The notes under the pieces are model-generated. The model was not told the DNA's origin and did not search any database. It saw only the letters and a list, made by a program, of their open reading frames with translations. Positions 1 to 9,418 of a stretch of 39,311 nucleotides of DNA are shown here, piece after piece. A program made the position numbers and the translations under genes. The stretch lies in assembly GCA_947475845.1 (NCBI GenBank), contig CANJMO010000018.1, positions 1 through 39,311 of the forward strand. Direction: 5' to 3'. Numbering within the stretch: the first letter of the stretch is position 1; each line of letters begins with the position of its first letter. Source of the stretch: Caulobacteraceae bacterium (lineage in GTDB: Bacteria > Pseudomonadota > Alphaproteobacteria > Caulobacterales > Caulobacteraceae).

Positions 1-1158
1 GAAGCCTTCGGTGACCAGCAGCTGGGCGATGACCTCGTCCACGTCCAGAGCTTCCTGGAACAGGGCGGTGCGCTCGGCGAACTCGCGCTGACGGCGCTCG
101 CTCTCTTGGCTTTCGGTCATGATGTCGATCTGCCAGCCGGTCAGCTGGGAGGCCAGGCGGACGTTCTGGCCGCGGCGGCCGATGGCCAGCGACAGCTGCT
201 CGTCCGGCACCACCACTTCGACGCGCTCTTCCTCTTCGTCCATCACCACCTTGGTGACTTCGGCGGGGGCCAGGCCGTTGACGATGAAGGTCGGCTCGTC
301 GGGCGACCACTGGATAATGTCGATCTTCTCGCCCTGCAGCTCGGCCACCACGGCCTGAACGCGGGAGCCGCGCATGCCGACGCAGGCGCCGACCGGATCG
401 ATGGAGCTGTCGTTGGAGACGACCGCCATCTTGGCGCGCGAACCGGGGTCGCGGGCCACGGCGCGGATCTCGATGACGCCGTCGTAGACTTCCGGCACTT
501 CCTGAGCGAATAGCTTGGCCATGAAGCCGCCGTGGGCGCGCGACAGCATGATCTGCGGGCCCTTGGTCTCGGTGCGCACGTCGTAGATGTACGAGCGGAT
601 GCGGTCGCCGATCTGGAAGTTCTCGCGCGGGATCGACTGATCGCGGCGCATGATGCCTTCGCCGCGGCCCAGATCGACGATGACGTTGCCGTATTCGACG
701 CGCTTGACCGTGCCGTTGACGATCTCGCCCACGCGGTCCTTGAACTCTTCGTACTGACGCTCGCGCTCGGCTTCGCGGACCTTATGGGTCACCACCTGGC
801 GGGCCATCTGGGTCTGCACCCGGCCGAATTCAAAGTGCGGCAGCAGCTCCTCGAACACCGTGCCGACGACCGCGGCGGGATCGCGCTTCTTGGCCGCGGC
901 CAGGCTGATCTCGGTGTCTTCGTTCTCGACCGGGTCGGCGGCGACGACGGTGACGCAACGTTTGAGGGTCAGCTCGCCGGTCTTGGTGTCGATCAGGGCG
1001 CGGATGTCGTGCTCGGCGCCGTAACGGCCCTTGGCCGCCTTGGTGATCGCTTCCTCGATCGCCGCGATGACGATCTCCTTGTCGATCGATTTTTCGCGGG
1101 CGACCGCGTCGGCGATCTGCAGCAGCTCGAGGCGGTTGGCGGAAATGCCGGTGGCCAT
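1..1158 (-). CDS. nusA: Transcription termination/antitermination factor NusA (3' end outside window)
   Basis: NusA binds RNA polymerase and nascent RNA and modulates pausing, termination and antitermination. The visible 386 codons start at ATG 1158 and run off the window edge, so the C-terminal acidic or helix-hairpin repeats are missing. Reading in order: an N-terminal RNAP-binding domain beginning [14 protein letters not shown], an S1 domain around residues 135-200 ([14 protein letters not shown]), and two KH domains with [10 protein letters not shown] and [11 protein letters not shown] as the GxxG RNA-binding loops. No frame break is seen. It lies 5 bp downstream of the rimP stop, the conserved rimP-nusA-infB operon order, so it should be cotranscribed with rimP and be subject to whatever controls the rimP leader. 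Identity is secure from family motifs and context. Confidence 0.97.
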   Translation of the reverse strand, partial: MATGISANRLELLQIADAVAREKSIDKEIVIAAIEEAITKAAKGRYGAEHDIRALIDTKTGELTLKRCVTVVAADPVENEDTEISLAAAKKRDPAAVVGTVFEELLPHFEFGRVQTQMARQVVTHKVREAERERQYEEFKDRVGEIVNGTVKRVEYGNVIVDLGRGEGIMRRDQSIPRENFQIGDRIRSYIYDVRTETKGPQIMLSRAHGGFMAKLFAQEVPEVYDGVIEIRAVARDPGSRAKMAVVSNDSSIDPVGACVGMRGSRVQAVVAELQGEKIDIIQWSPDEPTFIVNGLAPAEVTKVVMDEEEERVEVVVPDEQLSLAIGRRGQNVRLASQLTGWQIDIMTESQESERRQREFAERTALFQEALDVDEVIAQLLVTEGF

Positions 1159-1163
1159 GGTCT

Positions 1164-1721
1164 CTACTCCTCGTCTTCGTCTTCGGACGAAATTTCAGAT
1201 TCAGCAGCTAGTCGGGCGGCGCGCTCGTCGGCGCCGCGTTTCAGAAGCTCATCGGTCAGGGCCAGCTTGGCGTCGACGATCCAGGCGAAGGGCACATAGA
1301 CGGTGGTGTCCGGCTCTTCTTCCAGATTGATGCCGACGTTCTCGCCTTCGACGCCGGCCAGCTGGCCGCGGAAGCGCTTGCGGTTCTCGGCGATGCGGTC
1401 GAGCTCCATGCGGACCTCGTAGCCCTCGTAGAGCTCGAAATCCTTGAGCCGGGTCAGGGGGCGGTCGATGCCGGGGGTGGAAACCTCTAGCAGATACTCG
1501 CCCTTGATCGGGTCGGCGGCGTCCATCACCTCGGAAATGGCGCGGGACAGGCGCGTGCAGTCTTCCACGTCCATGTGGCCGTCCGGACGCTCGGCCATGA
1601 TCTGCAGCCGGCGGCGCTGGCCGCCCATCAGGCGCAGGCGCACGATCTCGTAGCCGGCGGCCTCGGCCACAGGGTCGAGCAGGTCAATCAGGCTGCGGTC
1701 TTCGGTGGTCTTGCCGCGCAA
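1164..1721 (-). CDS. rimP: Ribosome maturation factor RimP
   Basis: RimP assists assembly of the 30S subunit. The 185-residue product has the family's N-terminal domain ([20 protein letters not shown] near residues 14-33, then [17 protein letters not shown] and [13 protein letters not shown]), followed by a C-terminal SH3-like domain ([10 protein letters not shown]...[15 protein letters not shown]) and a strongly acidic tail (SSEDEDEE). The best start is a TTG at 1721, because homology begins with the residues directly after it; a GGAA about 9 bases upstream is a weak ribosome-binding site. nusA follows after 5 bp. A terminator-like hairpin ends only about 15 bp upstream of this start, so the transcript from an upstream promoter must cross it. 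Identity is firm; the start codon is less certain. Confidence 0.93.
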   Translation of the reverse strand: MRGKTTEDRSLIDLLDPVAEAAGYEIVRLRLMGGQRRRLQIMAERPDGHMDVEDCTRLSRAISEVMDAADPIKGEYLLEVSTPGIDRPLTRLKDFELYEGYEVRMELDRIAENRKRFRGQLAGVEGENVGINLEEEPDTTVYVPFAWIVDAKLALTDELLKRGADERAARLAAESEISSEDEDEE

Positions 1722-1735
1722 CTCAAAATTCCAAC

Positions 1736-1765
1736 AAAAAAGCGGCGGGCCGGGTGGCCGCCGCT
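1736..1765 (-). terminator. Terminator-like hairpin in the rimP leader (possible attenuator)
   Basis: Read on the minus strand, an 8-bp stem AGCGGCGG/CCGCCGCT (1758-1765 with 1741-1748), extended by two inner GC pairs, is followed directly by six U residues (1736-1741). This is a textbook intrinsic terminator pointing toward rimP. It ends about 15 bp before the TTG start of rimP. It could end transcription of the upstream secreted-protein gene, with rimP started from another promoter very close by, or it could act as an attenuator within the rimP-nusA leader. Confidence 0.7.
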
Positions 1766-1815
1766 CGAAGGCGCTATCCAGCGCATACGATCGATGTAGG
1801 AGCTATATAGCGGAC

Positions 1816-1850
1816 GCAAAAGGCATTTGCGAGTCCCCTTCGCGGGGCTC
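1816..1850 (-). terminator. Tandem hairpins after the secreted-protein gene
   Basis: Directly after the minus-strand stop codon lies an inverted repeat GAGTCCCC (1831-1838)/GGGGCTC (1844-1850) with a TTCG-type loop, followed by a second small repeat GCAAA/TTTGC (1816-1830). There is no clean U-run, so these may be a weak terminator or mRNA 3'-end stabiliser. A TATATA-containing stretch near 1803-1810, just downstream in the minus-strand sense, could be a -10 element for rimP, but I see no convincing -35 partner. Confidence 0.35.
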
Positions 1851-2515
1851 TAGCCGCCGGCCAGCGCGGCTTTGATCTTGGCTGCAAGGGGATCGACCAC
1901 CGCCGCCATGCCGTTGGCGAAGGACACTTCCTGGTCCTTTAGCACGTTCCAGGGCGCGAAGAGGCTGATTTTCATGGGGGCCTCGCTCTCGTTGTGCAGG
2001 GCCAGGACCTCGTCCAACTGAGCGTTCAGCAGATAGACTCCCGCACGGGTTTTAAGGCGCTGACCGCCATTGATTGCCGAGCACCAGTAATCAACGACCA
2101 GGATGTAGTCGGCGCCCTTGTCTCGGGCGTCTGCCAAATCGGAAGCGGCGAACGCGCTGGAGAAATGCGGAGTGACGAGAGGCAGGAGCTTGGCGGTGAC
2201 GTTATCGGGACCGAGCGCCTCGCCAAGACCGATGCCGCCCAATAGGGAAAACGCCTTGGTGCGACCGCTGGCCTTGTTCCAGATCATCACGTAGCGATTG
2301 AAGTTGGCCGAGGAGACGACAGCCAGCTTGGCGGTCTTGAAATCCGCAGGCAGAGGGGCGGCCTTCGGTGTGACCCCCGACGGCAAAAGGCCTTCGTAGA
2401 GCGGGTGAACTTGCTGGTTTGCGAAGTTGAAATTGTTCTCGGCCACCGAGACGGCCAATGGCGCTCCAATCGCTAGTGTCAAAACGACGGCGAACAGACG
2501 CGCGGGGGTTTTCAT
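1850..2515 (-). CDS. Secreted protein of unknown function
   Basis: I do not recognise this family. The 221-residue product starts at ATG 2515 and has a typical Sec signal peptide (MKTPARLFAVVLTLAIGAPL then AVSVA), so it should be exported to the periplasm or beyond. The mature part is about 195 residues with no further membrane segment. It contains strand-rich blocks such as KLAVVSSANFNRYVMIW and GADYILVVDYWCSAINGG, and ends MAAVVDPLAAKIKAALAGG. Downstream of its promoter side, at 2526-2681, lies an open but startless stretch encoding a diverged copy of its last 40-odd residues, so the locus once held two paralogues in tandem. Likely monocistronic: hairpins follow its stop, and trmB upstream is separated by the remnant. 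Confidence 0.75.
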   Translation of the reverse strand: MKTPARLFAVVLTLAIGAPLAVSVAENNFNFANQQVHPLYEGLLPSGVTPKAAPLPADFKTAKLAVVSSANFNRYVMIWNKASGRTKAFSLLGGIGLGEALGPDNVTAKLLPLVTPHFSSAFAASDLADARDKGADYILVVDYWCSAINGGQRLKTRAGVYLLNAQLDEVLALHNESEAPMKISLFAPWNVLKDQEVSFANGMAAVVDPLAAKIKAALAGG

Positions 2516-2525
2516 CGGACGGTCT

Positions 2526-2681
2526 TTAGGAGGCTGGGGCGCCGGCGAACGCGGCGTTGATCTTGAGGACCAAGGGATCGACCACTGCGGTCATGCCCTT
2601 GGCGTAGGTCGCCGCGTCCTGCTTGAGCACGTCCATCGGATTGAAGGTGAAGGTGTATTTCCCTCGGGTGACCGCTCCGTT
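2526..2681 (-). pseudogene. Remnant of a second copy of the neighbouring secreted-protein gene (C-terminal tail only)
   Basis: On the minus strand a frame opens after a TAG at 2682-2684 and closes at TAA 2526-2528. It has no credible start codon. Its translation includes FNPMDVLKQDAATYAKGMTA and VVDPLVLKINAAFAGAPAS, which align without gaps to the tail of the adjacent gene at 1850-2515 (APWNVLKDQEVSFANGMAAV and VDPLAAKIKAALAGG). This is therefore the last quarter of a tandem paralogue whose front has been deleted up to the trmB stop. The identity rests on direct comparison of two stretches within this window. Confidence 0.75.
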
Positions 2682-2735
2682 CTAGCGAGGGCGGCTTAAA
2701 ACTTCATCCACAAAGCCTGGGAGCAGGGCGCCGCG

Positions 2736-3431
2736 CTACGCACGCACAAAGTCGAAAAACACCGGCTCGCAGTCGCCCAGCCGCTTTTCCTCGTAGCGGG
2801 TGGTGACATGGTCGACGGGAGGCGTGCGCCAGTCGTCGGCGCGCTCGGCCTGCCAGCGGTAGAGGCCGCAGGCCAGGACCTGCTCCAGCGCCCAATCGGC
2901 GTAGCCGGCCACGTCTGTCGCGAAGCGCAGTCCGCCGCCGGGCTTCAAAAGGCGGGCCAGGACCTCAAGCGTCTCGGCCTGGACGATGCGGCGCTTATGG
3001 TGGCGGGTCTTGGGCCAGGGGTCGGGGAACAGGATGAACACCCGATCGAGGCAGCCGTCCGGCAGGGCCAGCATCAGCTCGCGGGCGTCGCCGTGCAGGA
3101 TGCGGACATTGGCCAGGGCCTGTTCGTCGACATGGCGCACGGCGCTGGCCACGCCGTTGACGAAGGGCTCGGCGCCCAGGATCAGCACGTCGGGACGCTT
3201 GCCCGCCTGCGCCGCCATGTGCTCGCCGCCGCCGAAGCCGATCTCCAGCCAGACCTCGGCCGCGTCGGGCTTGATCGTCCTGGGATCGACCGGCCCGGTC
3301 ATGTCGAGCGCGATCTTGGGCAGCAGGCTGTCCATCAGCCCGGCCTGGCGCGCCTTGATCGGCCGCGACTTGATGCGCCCGTAGGAGCGCAGGGGCCCGA
3401 AGGGCTTCTGGCCGAGGCCGTTGTCGGTCAT
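2736..3431 (-). CDS. trmB: tRNA (guanine-N7-)-methyltransferase
   Basis: TrmB transfers a methyl group from S-adenosylmethionine to N7 of G46 in tRNA variable loops. The 231-residue product has the family's SAM-binding motif EIGFGGGEHM near residue 63, a second acidic SAM contact in ILGAEPF, the signature FPDPWPKTRHHKRR near residue 133, and the conserved C-terminal TTRYEEKRLGD. Length and start (ATG 3431) fit the family. It lies 8 bp downstream of the small gene at 3440-3856, which overlaps glmS, suggesting a glmS-orf-trmB transcription unit. The stop is followed by the secreted-protein remnant. No oddities in sequence. Confidence 0.96.
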   Translation of the reverse strand: MTDNGLGQKPFGPLRSYGRIKSRPIKARQAGLMDSLLPKIALDMTGPVDPRTIKPDAAEVWLEIGFGGGEHMAAQAGKRPDVLILGAEPFVNGVASAVRHVDEQALANVRILHGDARELMLALPDGCLDRVFILFPDPWPKTRHHKRRIVQAETLEVLARLLKPGGGLRFATDVAGYADWALEQVLACGLYRWQAERADDWRTPPVDHVTTRYEEKRLGDCEPVFFDFVRA

Positions 3432-3439
3432 GGGATGCT

Positions 3440-3852
3440 TCAGATCGCCCGCATGCGGTTGCCGCGCGGGTTGTGCTCGACTTCGGCCAGGCCAAGGGCC
3501 TCCATCAGGGGCGGGATGTACATGCCGAAGCGGCCGCGCAGGCCCTTCTTCTTGCCGTACCAGCCGCCGACGGGGTTGTCCGGCGAACGGCCCCAGGCCT
3601 CCACCGTGTCCGGCTTGGCGTCCTTCTGCTCGTCGGCCGAGCCCAGCTCCATCCAGCCGCCATGAGCCTTGAGCATGGCGTGCAGGTCGGCCAGGGCGCG
3701 GTAGTCATAGTGGAGCACAGTCTTGCCGACGGTGCAGACCAGCATGTCGGCGCCGTTCACCTCGGCCCGGTGCATGGTGAAGTCGGAGGTCCCCGGCGGG
3801 GTCTTCAGCAGCCAGGGATCGGTCGCGGTTCCGGCTTGGTCGGTCTTGGGCA

Positions 3853-3856
<4 letters not shown>
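3440..3856 (-). CDS. Conserved small soluble protein of unknown function
   Basis: A 138-residue protein starting MMPKTDQAGTATDPWLLKTP. It has no signal peptide or membrane segment. It is rich in aromatic residues and charge, with blocks GKTVLHYDYRALADLHAMLK and NPVGGWYGKKKGLRGRFGMY. I cannot name a family with confidence. Its ATG (3854-3856) overlaps the glmS stop codon (TGA at 3853-3855) in an ATGA arrangement, which normally means translational coupling, and trmB follows after 8 bp. The tight spacing and good coding character make it a real gene cotranscribed with glmS, but the context does not reveal its job. Confidence 0.8.
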
Positions 3857-5673
<1,817 letters not shown>

Positions 5674-5781
5674 CCGGACAACCTTTGGAGCCTGCTGTAG
5701 GCTCTGGCTTAGCAAGATTTGGCCTCGCGCCCCAAGGCCCGCCGCCAATCAGCTGCATATAAGGGCGAGGACAAGGGCCCA

Positions 5782-6069
5782 ATGGCCACACCACAACGCA
5801 TCGGGGCTGAGGCGGCGCTGGCTCAGCTGCCGCTGTGGTGGGCGGTCCAGGGCCGCGACGCCATCTCCCGCAGCCTCAAGTTCAAGGATTTCGCCGAGGC
5901 CTTCGCCTTCATGACCCGCATAGCCGCGGTGGCGGAGGCCATGGACCATCATCCGGAATGGTCGAATGTCTACAACAGGATCGAGATCGTCCTGACGACA
6001 CATGAGGCGGGCGGCGTCACTGCACGGGACGTGGCCCTGGCAAGGGCCATCGACGAGGCTGTGAGCTAA
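5782..6069 (+). CDS. Pterin-4a-carbinolamine dehydratase
   Basis: This enzyme dehydrates 4a-hydroxytetrahydrobiopterin, recycling the pterin cofactor of aromatic amino acid hydroxylases. Its signature is plain: [18 protein letters not shown] near residues 54-71 followed by [12 protein letters not shown], containing the catalytic HH-x-P-x-W-x-x-V-Y pattern. I chose ATG 5782 ([13 protein letters not shown]), giving 95 residues, the family's size; an upstream in-frame start at 5719 would add an unlikely basic extension. No phenylalanine hydroxylase is adjacent. It diverges from glmS with about 108 bp between, and converges on the small secreted-protein gene with two hairpins between the stops. 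Confidence 0.93.
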   Translation: MATPQRIGAEAALAQLPLWWAVQGRDAISRSLKFKDFAEAFAFMTRIAAVAEAMDHHPEWSNVYNRIEIVLTTHEAGGVTARDVALARAIDEAVS

Positions 6070-6076
6070 TGGTTGG

Positions 6077-6114
6077 ATCCCCGCATCCGCGGGGATGAGC
6101 GACTGCCATCGCTC
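6077..6114. repeat. REP-like palindrome plus second hairpin between convergent genes
   Basis: A perfect 8-bp inverted repeat ATCCCCGC/GCGGGGAT (6077-6084, 6089-6096) is followed by a 6-bp repeat GAGCGA/TCGCTC (6097-6102, 6109-6114) that runs into the stop codon of the minus-strand gene. The first palindrome and its TGAGCG flank recur, with four differences over 27 bases, at 16781-16800, also between convergent genes. It likely serves as a bidirectional terminator and looks like a dispersed extragenic palindrome. Confidence 0.65.
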
Positions 6115-6505
6115 AGTTGATCATGATCCCGCCGATCAGCAGGCGGCCGCCGGGCTTGCCCAGGACCTGATCGGTGGCCTGCTGCAGACGCCTGGCGACA
6201 TAGTCGGCGTCGGGCGGAGAGCCGTAGGCCATGCCGCCGGCATAGGTCTGCAGCACCTGGACATATGCGGCGCGCAGGCGCGGCGTGACCTGCTGGGCGT
6301 GCTCGCGCAGGGCTTCGTCGGGAACATCGACCCCGGACTGCACCGTCATGACCGCGCGGCGGCCGTTGCCGGCGATCACCGTGGCGGTCAGGGTGTCGAT
6401 GGTGACGTAGGTGCCCTTGTTCTCCTTCTTCTTCTCCTCGGCCGCAGCGGCGGCGGGGAGAGCGCAAAGGACGAGCATGGCCAGAAGGGTGGGGCGCAGG
6501 TTCAT
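6113..6505 (-). CDS. Small secreted protein, weakly FliL-like
   Basis: A 130-residue protein starting at ATG 6505 with a clear signal peptide (MNLRPTLLAMLVLCALPAAA) and a lysine/glutamate-rich linker EEKKKENKG. The mature region contains YVTIDTLTATVIAGNGRRAV, GVDVPDEALREHAQQVTPRL and KPGGRLLIGGIMIN. The pattern of a strand pair followed by a helix at 'vd..d..l.....vtprlr.a' resembles the C-terminal domain of FliL-type stator-associated proteins, but the resemblance is weak and no flagellar genes are nearby. The frame remains open far upstream; I chose the start by the signal peptide. It is divergent from the DUF983 gene (48 bp apart). I cannot assign a function. Confidence 0.7.
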   Translation of the reverse strand: MNLRPTLLAMLVLCALPAAAAAEEKKKENKGTYVTIDTLTATVIAGNGRRAVMTVQSGVDVPDEALREHAQQVTPRLRAAYVQVLQTYAGGMAYGSPPDADYVARRLQQATDQVLGKPGGRLLIGGIMIN

Positions 6506-6553
6506 CCGCCGATCATGCACGGGTTCGGTTGACGCCAGCTTACCGCGGCCCAT

Positions 6554-6955
6554 ATGCATCGGATCATGGTCAGCACCGCTAACCCCGCCGTCGAGAAACG
6601 CTCCATGGCGCTGGGGATGAGGCGCGGCATGGCGTTCCACTGCCCCAACTGCAGCCAGGGCAAGCTCTACCGCAAATACCTGAAGGTGCAGGACTGCCCG
6701 GCCTGCGGGAACGAGAACAGCCGCTATCCGGCCGACGACGCCCCGCCCTATTTCACGATCCTGATCGTCGGCCATCTGGTGGTGGCGCCGCTGCTGTTCC
6801 TGCGCTGGATATGGCAGGCGCCGACGGCTTTGGTGGTCGGCACGACCCTGCCGGCGCTGCTGGTGCTGACCCTGGTGTTCCTGCCGGTGGTCAAGGGCGC
6901 CGTGGTCGGGGCGCTGTGGTCCCTTCGTCCGCGCGATGAGGTGGAAGAGCCGTGA
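6554..6955 (+). CDS. DUF983 family membrane protein
   Basis: A 133-residue protein with two CxxC pairs in its N-terminal half (FHCPNCSQGKLY near residue 28 and QDCPACG near residue 46), as expected for a small metal-binding knuckle, followed by two hydrophobic segments around residues 70-86 and 92-113. This is the layout of the DUF983 family, which has no settled function and is common in alphaproteobacteria, sometimes near respiratory or lipid genes. Several in-frame ATGs exist; the zinc knuckle starts after all of them, so the exact start is open (6554, 6566 or 6605). Its stop overlaps the galE start (TGATG), so galE is translationally coupled to it. Confidence 0.85.
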   Translation: MHRIMVSTANPAVEKRSMALGMRRGMAFHCPNCSQGKLYRKYLKVQDCPACGNENSRYPADDAPPYFTILIVGHLVVAPLLFLRWIWQAPTALVVGTTLPALLVLTLVFLPVVKGAVVGALWSLRPRDEVEEP

Positions 6956-7941
6956 TGACCGATCAGACCGCGATCCTGGTGGCCGGCGGGGCCGGTTATA
7001 TCGGCTCGCAGACCTGCAAGGCGCTGAAGGCGGCCGGTTTCCTGCCGGTGACCCTCGACAACCTGTCCACCGGCCACGAGCAGGCGGTCAAGTTCGGTCC
7101 GTTCGTGCAGGGCGACCTGCGCGACCACGACCTGGTTCAGGCGACCGTCGCCAAATACGGGATCAAGGGGGCCCTGCATTTCGCCGCCTACAGCCTGGTA
7201 GGCGAGAGCGTGCGCGACCCGGCCAAGTACTATGGCAACAACGTCGGGGCGGCGAACGCCTTCGCCTCGGCCCTGATCGGGGCCGGAGTCGAGGCCTTCG
7301 TGTTTTCCTCGACCGCGGCGACCTATGGAACGCCCACGACCTCGCCGATCCCCGAGGACCACGCGACCGTCCCGATCAATCCCTACGGCGCCTCCAAGCT
7401 GGCGTTCGAGGGCGCGTTGCGCTGGCTGGGCGAGGCGCATCCGTTCCGCTGGACCGCCCTGCGCTACTTCAACGCCGCCGGAGCGGACCTGGACGGCGAA
7501 GTCGGCGAGAGCCACGATCCGGAAACCCACCTGATCCCCAATTTGTGCAAGGCCGCGCTGGGCACGGGCCCGGCCCTCACGGTGTTCGGCCGGGATTATC
7601 CCACCCCCGACGGAACCCCGATCCGCGACTACATCCACGTCGCCGACCTGGCCGAAGCCCATGTGCTGGCGATCCGGCGGCTGATGTCGGGGGGCGACAG
7701 CGGGATCTTCAATGTCGGCACGGGCGAAGGCGCCACGGTGATGCAGATCATCGCCGCCGCAGAGGCCGTGCTGGGGGTGAAGGTCCCCTACAGCGTCGGG
7801 CCGCGCCGGGGGGGCGATCCGCCGTCCCTGGTGGCGGACGCCTCCAAGCTGAAGGCGGCGTTCGGCTGGAGCGCCAAGCACTCCGATCTGGAGACGATCA
7901 TCCGCACGGCCGCGCAATGGCAGCGCGTGCGGCCCTACTGA
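6955..7941 (+). CDS. galE: UDP-glucose 4-epimerase
   Basis: GalE interconverts UDP-glucose and UDP-galactose using bound NAD, supplying galactose for polysaccharides. The 328-residue product has the Rossmann motif VAGGAGYIGSQTCK at residues 10-23, the LDNLSTGH nucleotide-binding stretch, FSSTAATYGTP with the catalytic Ser/Thr, and NPYGASKLAFE with the catalytic Tyr-x3-Lys. The C-terminal substrate region includes IRDYIHVADLAEAH and RRGGDPPSLVADASKLK. I chose ATG 6955, which shares its A with the upstream TGA and has GGAAGAG five bases upstream; GTG 6952 would add one residue. It converges on the YggT gene with only 7 bp between stops. Confidence 0.96.
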   Translation: MTDQTAILVAGGAGYIGSQTCKALKAAGFLPVTLDNLSTGHEQAVKFGPFVQGDLRDHDLVQATVAKYGIKGALHFAAYSLVGESVRDPAKYYGNNVGAANAFASALIGAGVEAFVFSSTAATYGTPTTSPIPEDHATVPINPYGASKLAFEGALRWLGEAHPFRWTALRYFNAAGADLDGEVGESHDPETHLIPNLCKAALGTGPALTVFGRDYPTPDGTPIRDYIHVADLAEAHVLAIRRLMSGGDSGIFNVGTGEGATVMQIIAAAEAVLGVKVPYSVGPRRGGDPPSLVADASKLKAAFGWSAKHSDLETIIRTAAQWQRVRPY

Positions 7942-7948
7942 CGCGGGA

Positions 7949-8254
7949 TCAGCCGATAGCGGCGATCACGGGGGCGAAGATCAGCGGCAGGATGAAGCGC
8001 TGGATGCCGACCAGGACGATGATGACGATGATCGGCGAGATGTCGACGCCGCCCATCGGCGGGATCACCTTCTGCACCGGGCGCAGGATCGGCCGGGTCA
8101 CCGCATCGAGGAAATGGCTGAACGAATAGACGAAGCGGTTGCGCAGATTGATCACGTCGAAGGCGATCAGCCAGCTGAGGATGGCGTTGAGCACCAGGGC
8201 CCAGATCACCAGCCGCAGCAGCGCCGAGACGATATATTGAAGGAAACTGCCCAT
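7949..8254 (-). CDS. YggT family integral membrane protein
   Basis: A 101-residue protein with two hydrophobic blocks, roughly residues 5-33 (YIVSALLRLVIWALVLNAIL) and 70-98 (VDISPIIVIIVLVGIQRFIL), joined by the conserved amphipathic linker DAVTRPILRPVQKVIPPMG, whose RP-x-x-P pattern defines the YggT family. These inner-membrane proteins are linked in various bacteria to osmotic tolerance, cell division or photosystem assembly; no specific role can be given here. Start ATG 8254. It stands alone, convergent with galE and divergent from the tRNA-Ala gene. Confidence 0.9.
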   Translation of the reverse strand: MGSFLQYIVSALLRLVIWALVLNAILSWLIAFDVINLRNRFVYSFSHFLDAVTRPILRPVQKVIPPMGGVDISPIIVIIVLVGIQRFILPLIFAPVIAAIG

Positions 8255-8374
8255 TGCGCCGTGCTCCCGGTTACGCGCCCTGACGATCTAAGCGCGCAAC
8301 GCCGCAAATGGATACCGAGCTTCGCCTTAAAAGGCGATGGGTGAGGGCGCATGGCGCGGCGCGACAGGCTTACC

Positions 8375-8403
8375 TTGACACCCGGGGGCCCCGGACCTTA
8401 TCT
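8375..8403 (+). promoter_or_regulatory. Housekeeping promoter of tRNA-Ala
   Basis: A perfect -35 TTGACA (8375-8380) is followed after 17 bp by TTATCT (8398-8403) as the -10. Transcription would start about 5 bases before the mature tRNA 5' end at 8416. The spacer is very GC-rich. The remainder of 8255-8374 shows no gene. Confidence 0.7.
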
Positions 8404-8415
8404 GCGCGGCTCCTG

Positions 8416-8491
8416 GGGGCCGTAGCTCAGTTGGTAGAGCGCCTCGTTCGCAATGAGGAGGTCAGCGGTTCGATTCCGCTCGGCTCCACCA
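8416..8491 (+). tRNA. tRNA-Ala (anticodon CGC)
   Basis: A complete 76-nt cloverleaf. The acceptor stem GGGGCCG pairs with CGGCTCC (one G-T pair), the D arm is GCTC/GAGC around AGTTGGTA, the anticodon stem CCTCG/TGAGG encloses the loop TTCGCAA with anticodon CGC, and the T arm carries GGTTCGATTCC. The 3' CCA is encoded at 8489-8491. The anticodon reads GCG alanine codons, frequent in this GC-rich genome. No convincing terminator follows before the convergent gene at 8520. Confidence 0.97.
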
Positions 8492-8519
8492 GGACCTTCC
8501 CAACTATTTTGGGCGACCG

Positions 8520-9356
8520 CTATAGCCCGACCGCGCCGCGCAAGCCGGCGCGATGGGCGGCTCGCGCCACCGCGCCCGACGCCTTGGCCTCCGCCGCGAA
8601 GGCCTTGATGTAGGCGAAGCCGGCGTCGCGGCCCTTGGGTACGCCGACGGCCATGTGCTCGAAGCCCCAGTTGCCGTCCAGGACGTGCGAGCCGGGCAGC
8701 TGATCGGACATCTCGTTGAGGTTGGACTTGTTGGTGGCGTAGGCCTCGGCTGCGTGGCTGGTCAGCATGGTGCGGGCCGCCTCCAGCGAAGGCGCGGTCA
8801 GGACCTTGGCGTTCTTGTAGATCGCGGTCAGGGCGCCGAGCGAGGTGGAGCCCTCCAGCACGCCGATGCGCACGCCGGGCTTGTCGACATCGGCGATGGT
8901 TTTCACCGGGGAGCCGGGCACGACCAGATAGCCGAGCTCCACGTCGATGATCGGCGGAGTGTAGTCGGCGAGCGCCGCGCGAGCGGGTGTGGAATTGGTG
9001 ACGCTGAAGTCGACCGCCCCGGCCTTCAAGGCGTCGACCACCTGGGCCACGCGCTCGAACTGCACGACCTCGACGGGCACGCCGAGGCGGCGGCCGAGCT
9101 CGTGGCCGAGGTCGTAAGCAACGCCGGCTTTCTCGCCACTAGCCAGCTTGACCATCGAGCTGGGGCCCCCGTCGTAAACGCCCACCCGCAGCGTGCCTGT
9201 CGGGGCGAGGGCCTTGCGGATTTCCGGAGTGACGGCGGGCGCCGTGGCGGCGCGGACGGTCTGGGCGACGGGGGCGGGGTTGAAGGCGGCGGCGCCGACC
9301 GTGAGCAGCAGACCGGCGGCGATGGGGCCGAGCAGGCGGCCGGTCTTGAACATCAT
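8520..9356 (-). CDS. Periplasmic solute-binding protein (SBP_bac_3 type), orphan
   Basis: A 278-residue exported protein. After a hydrophobic signal segment (GRLLGPIAAGLLLTVGAAAF) it has the family-3 extracellular solute-binding fold: TLRVGVYDGGPSSMVKLASG, YDLGHELGRRLGVPVEVVQF, VDALKAGAVDFSVTNSTPAR, then the hinge ELGYLVVPGSPVKTIADV and VRIGVLEGSTSLGALTAI. Such proteins bind polar amino acids or related organic acids for ABC uptake, but no permease or ATPase gene is nearby, so it may serve a distant transporter or act as a sensor or scavenger. The ligand cannot be told. Two adjacent ATGs exist at the start. It lies 62 bp downstream of the frameshifted TonB-like gene. Confidence 0.88.
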   Translation of the reverse strand: MMFKTGRLLGPIAAGLLLTVGAAAFNPAPVAQTVRAATAPAVTPEIRKALAPTGTLRVGVYDGGPSSMVKLASGEKAGVAYDLGHELGRRLGVPVEVVQFERVAQVVDALKAGAVDFSVTNSTPARAALADYTPPIIDVELGYLVVPGSPVKTIADVDKPGVRIGVLEGSTSLGALTAIYKNAKVLTAPSLEAARTMLTSHAAEAYATNKSNLNEMSDQLPGSHVLDGNWGFEHMAVGVPKGRDAGFAYIKAFAAEAKASGAVARAAHRAGLRGAVGL

Positions 9357-9418
9357 CTGGCTTCCCGCCCTGTCTTTTGCTGTTCGGCGATCTTGGCGCC
9401 CTGGCCGCCGGGCCGCAA

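Noticed and set aside
5674-5781. glmS ribozyme or riboswitch in the glmS leader
   Set aside because: The leader is only about 108 bp, shared with a divergent gene, and shows none of the ribozyme core; glmS ribozymes are typical of Gram-positive bacteria.
6748-7917. 389-codon open frame on the minus strand
   Set aside because: Antisense shadow of galE and the DUF983 gene; composition is Arg/Gly/Gln/Asp-rich and no family motifs appear.
8308-8613. Open frame across the tRNA-Ala gene
   Set aside because: It reads straight through a perfect tRNA with its promoter and into the antisense end of the solute-binding protein gene; not coding.
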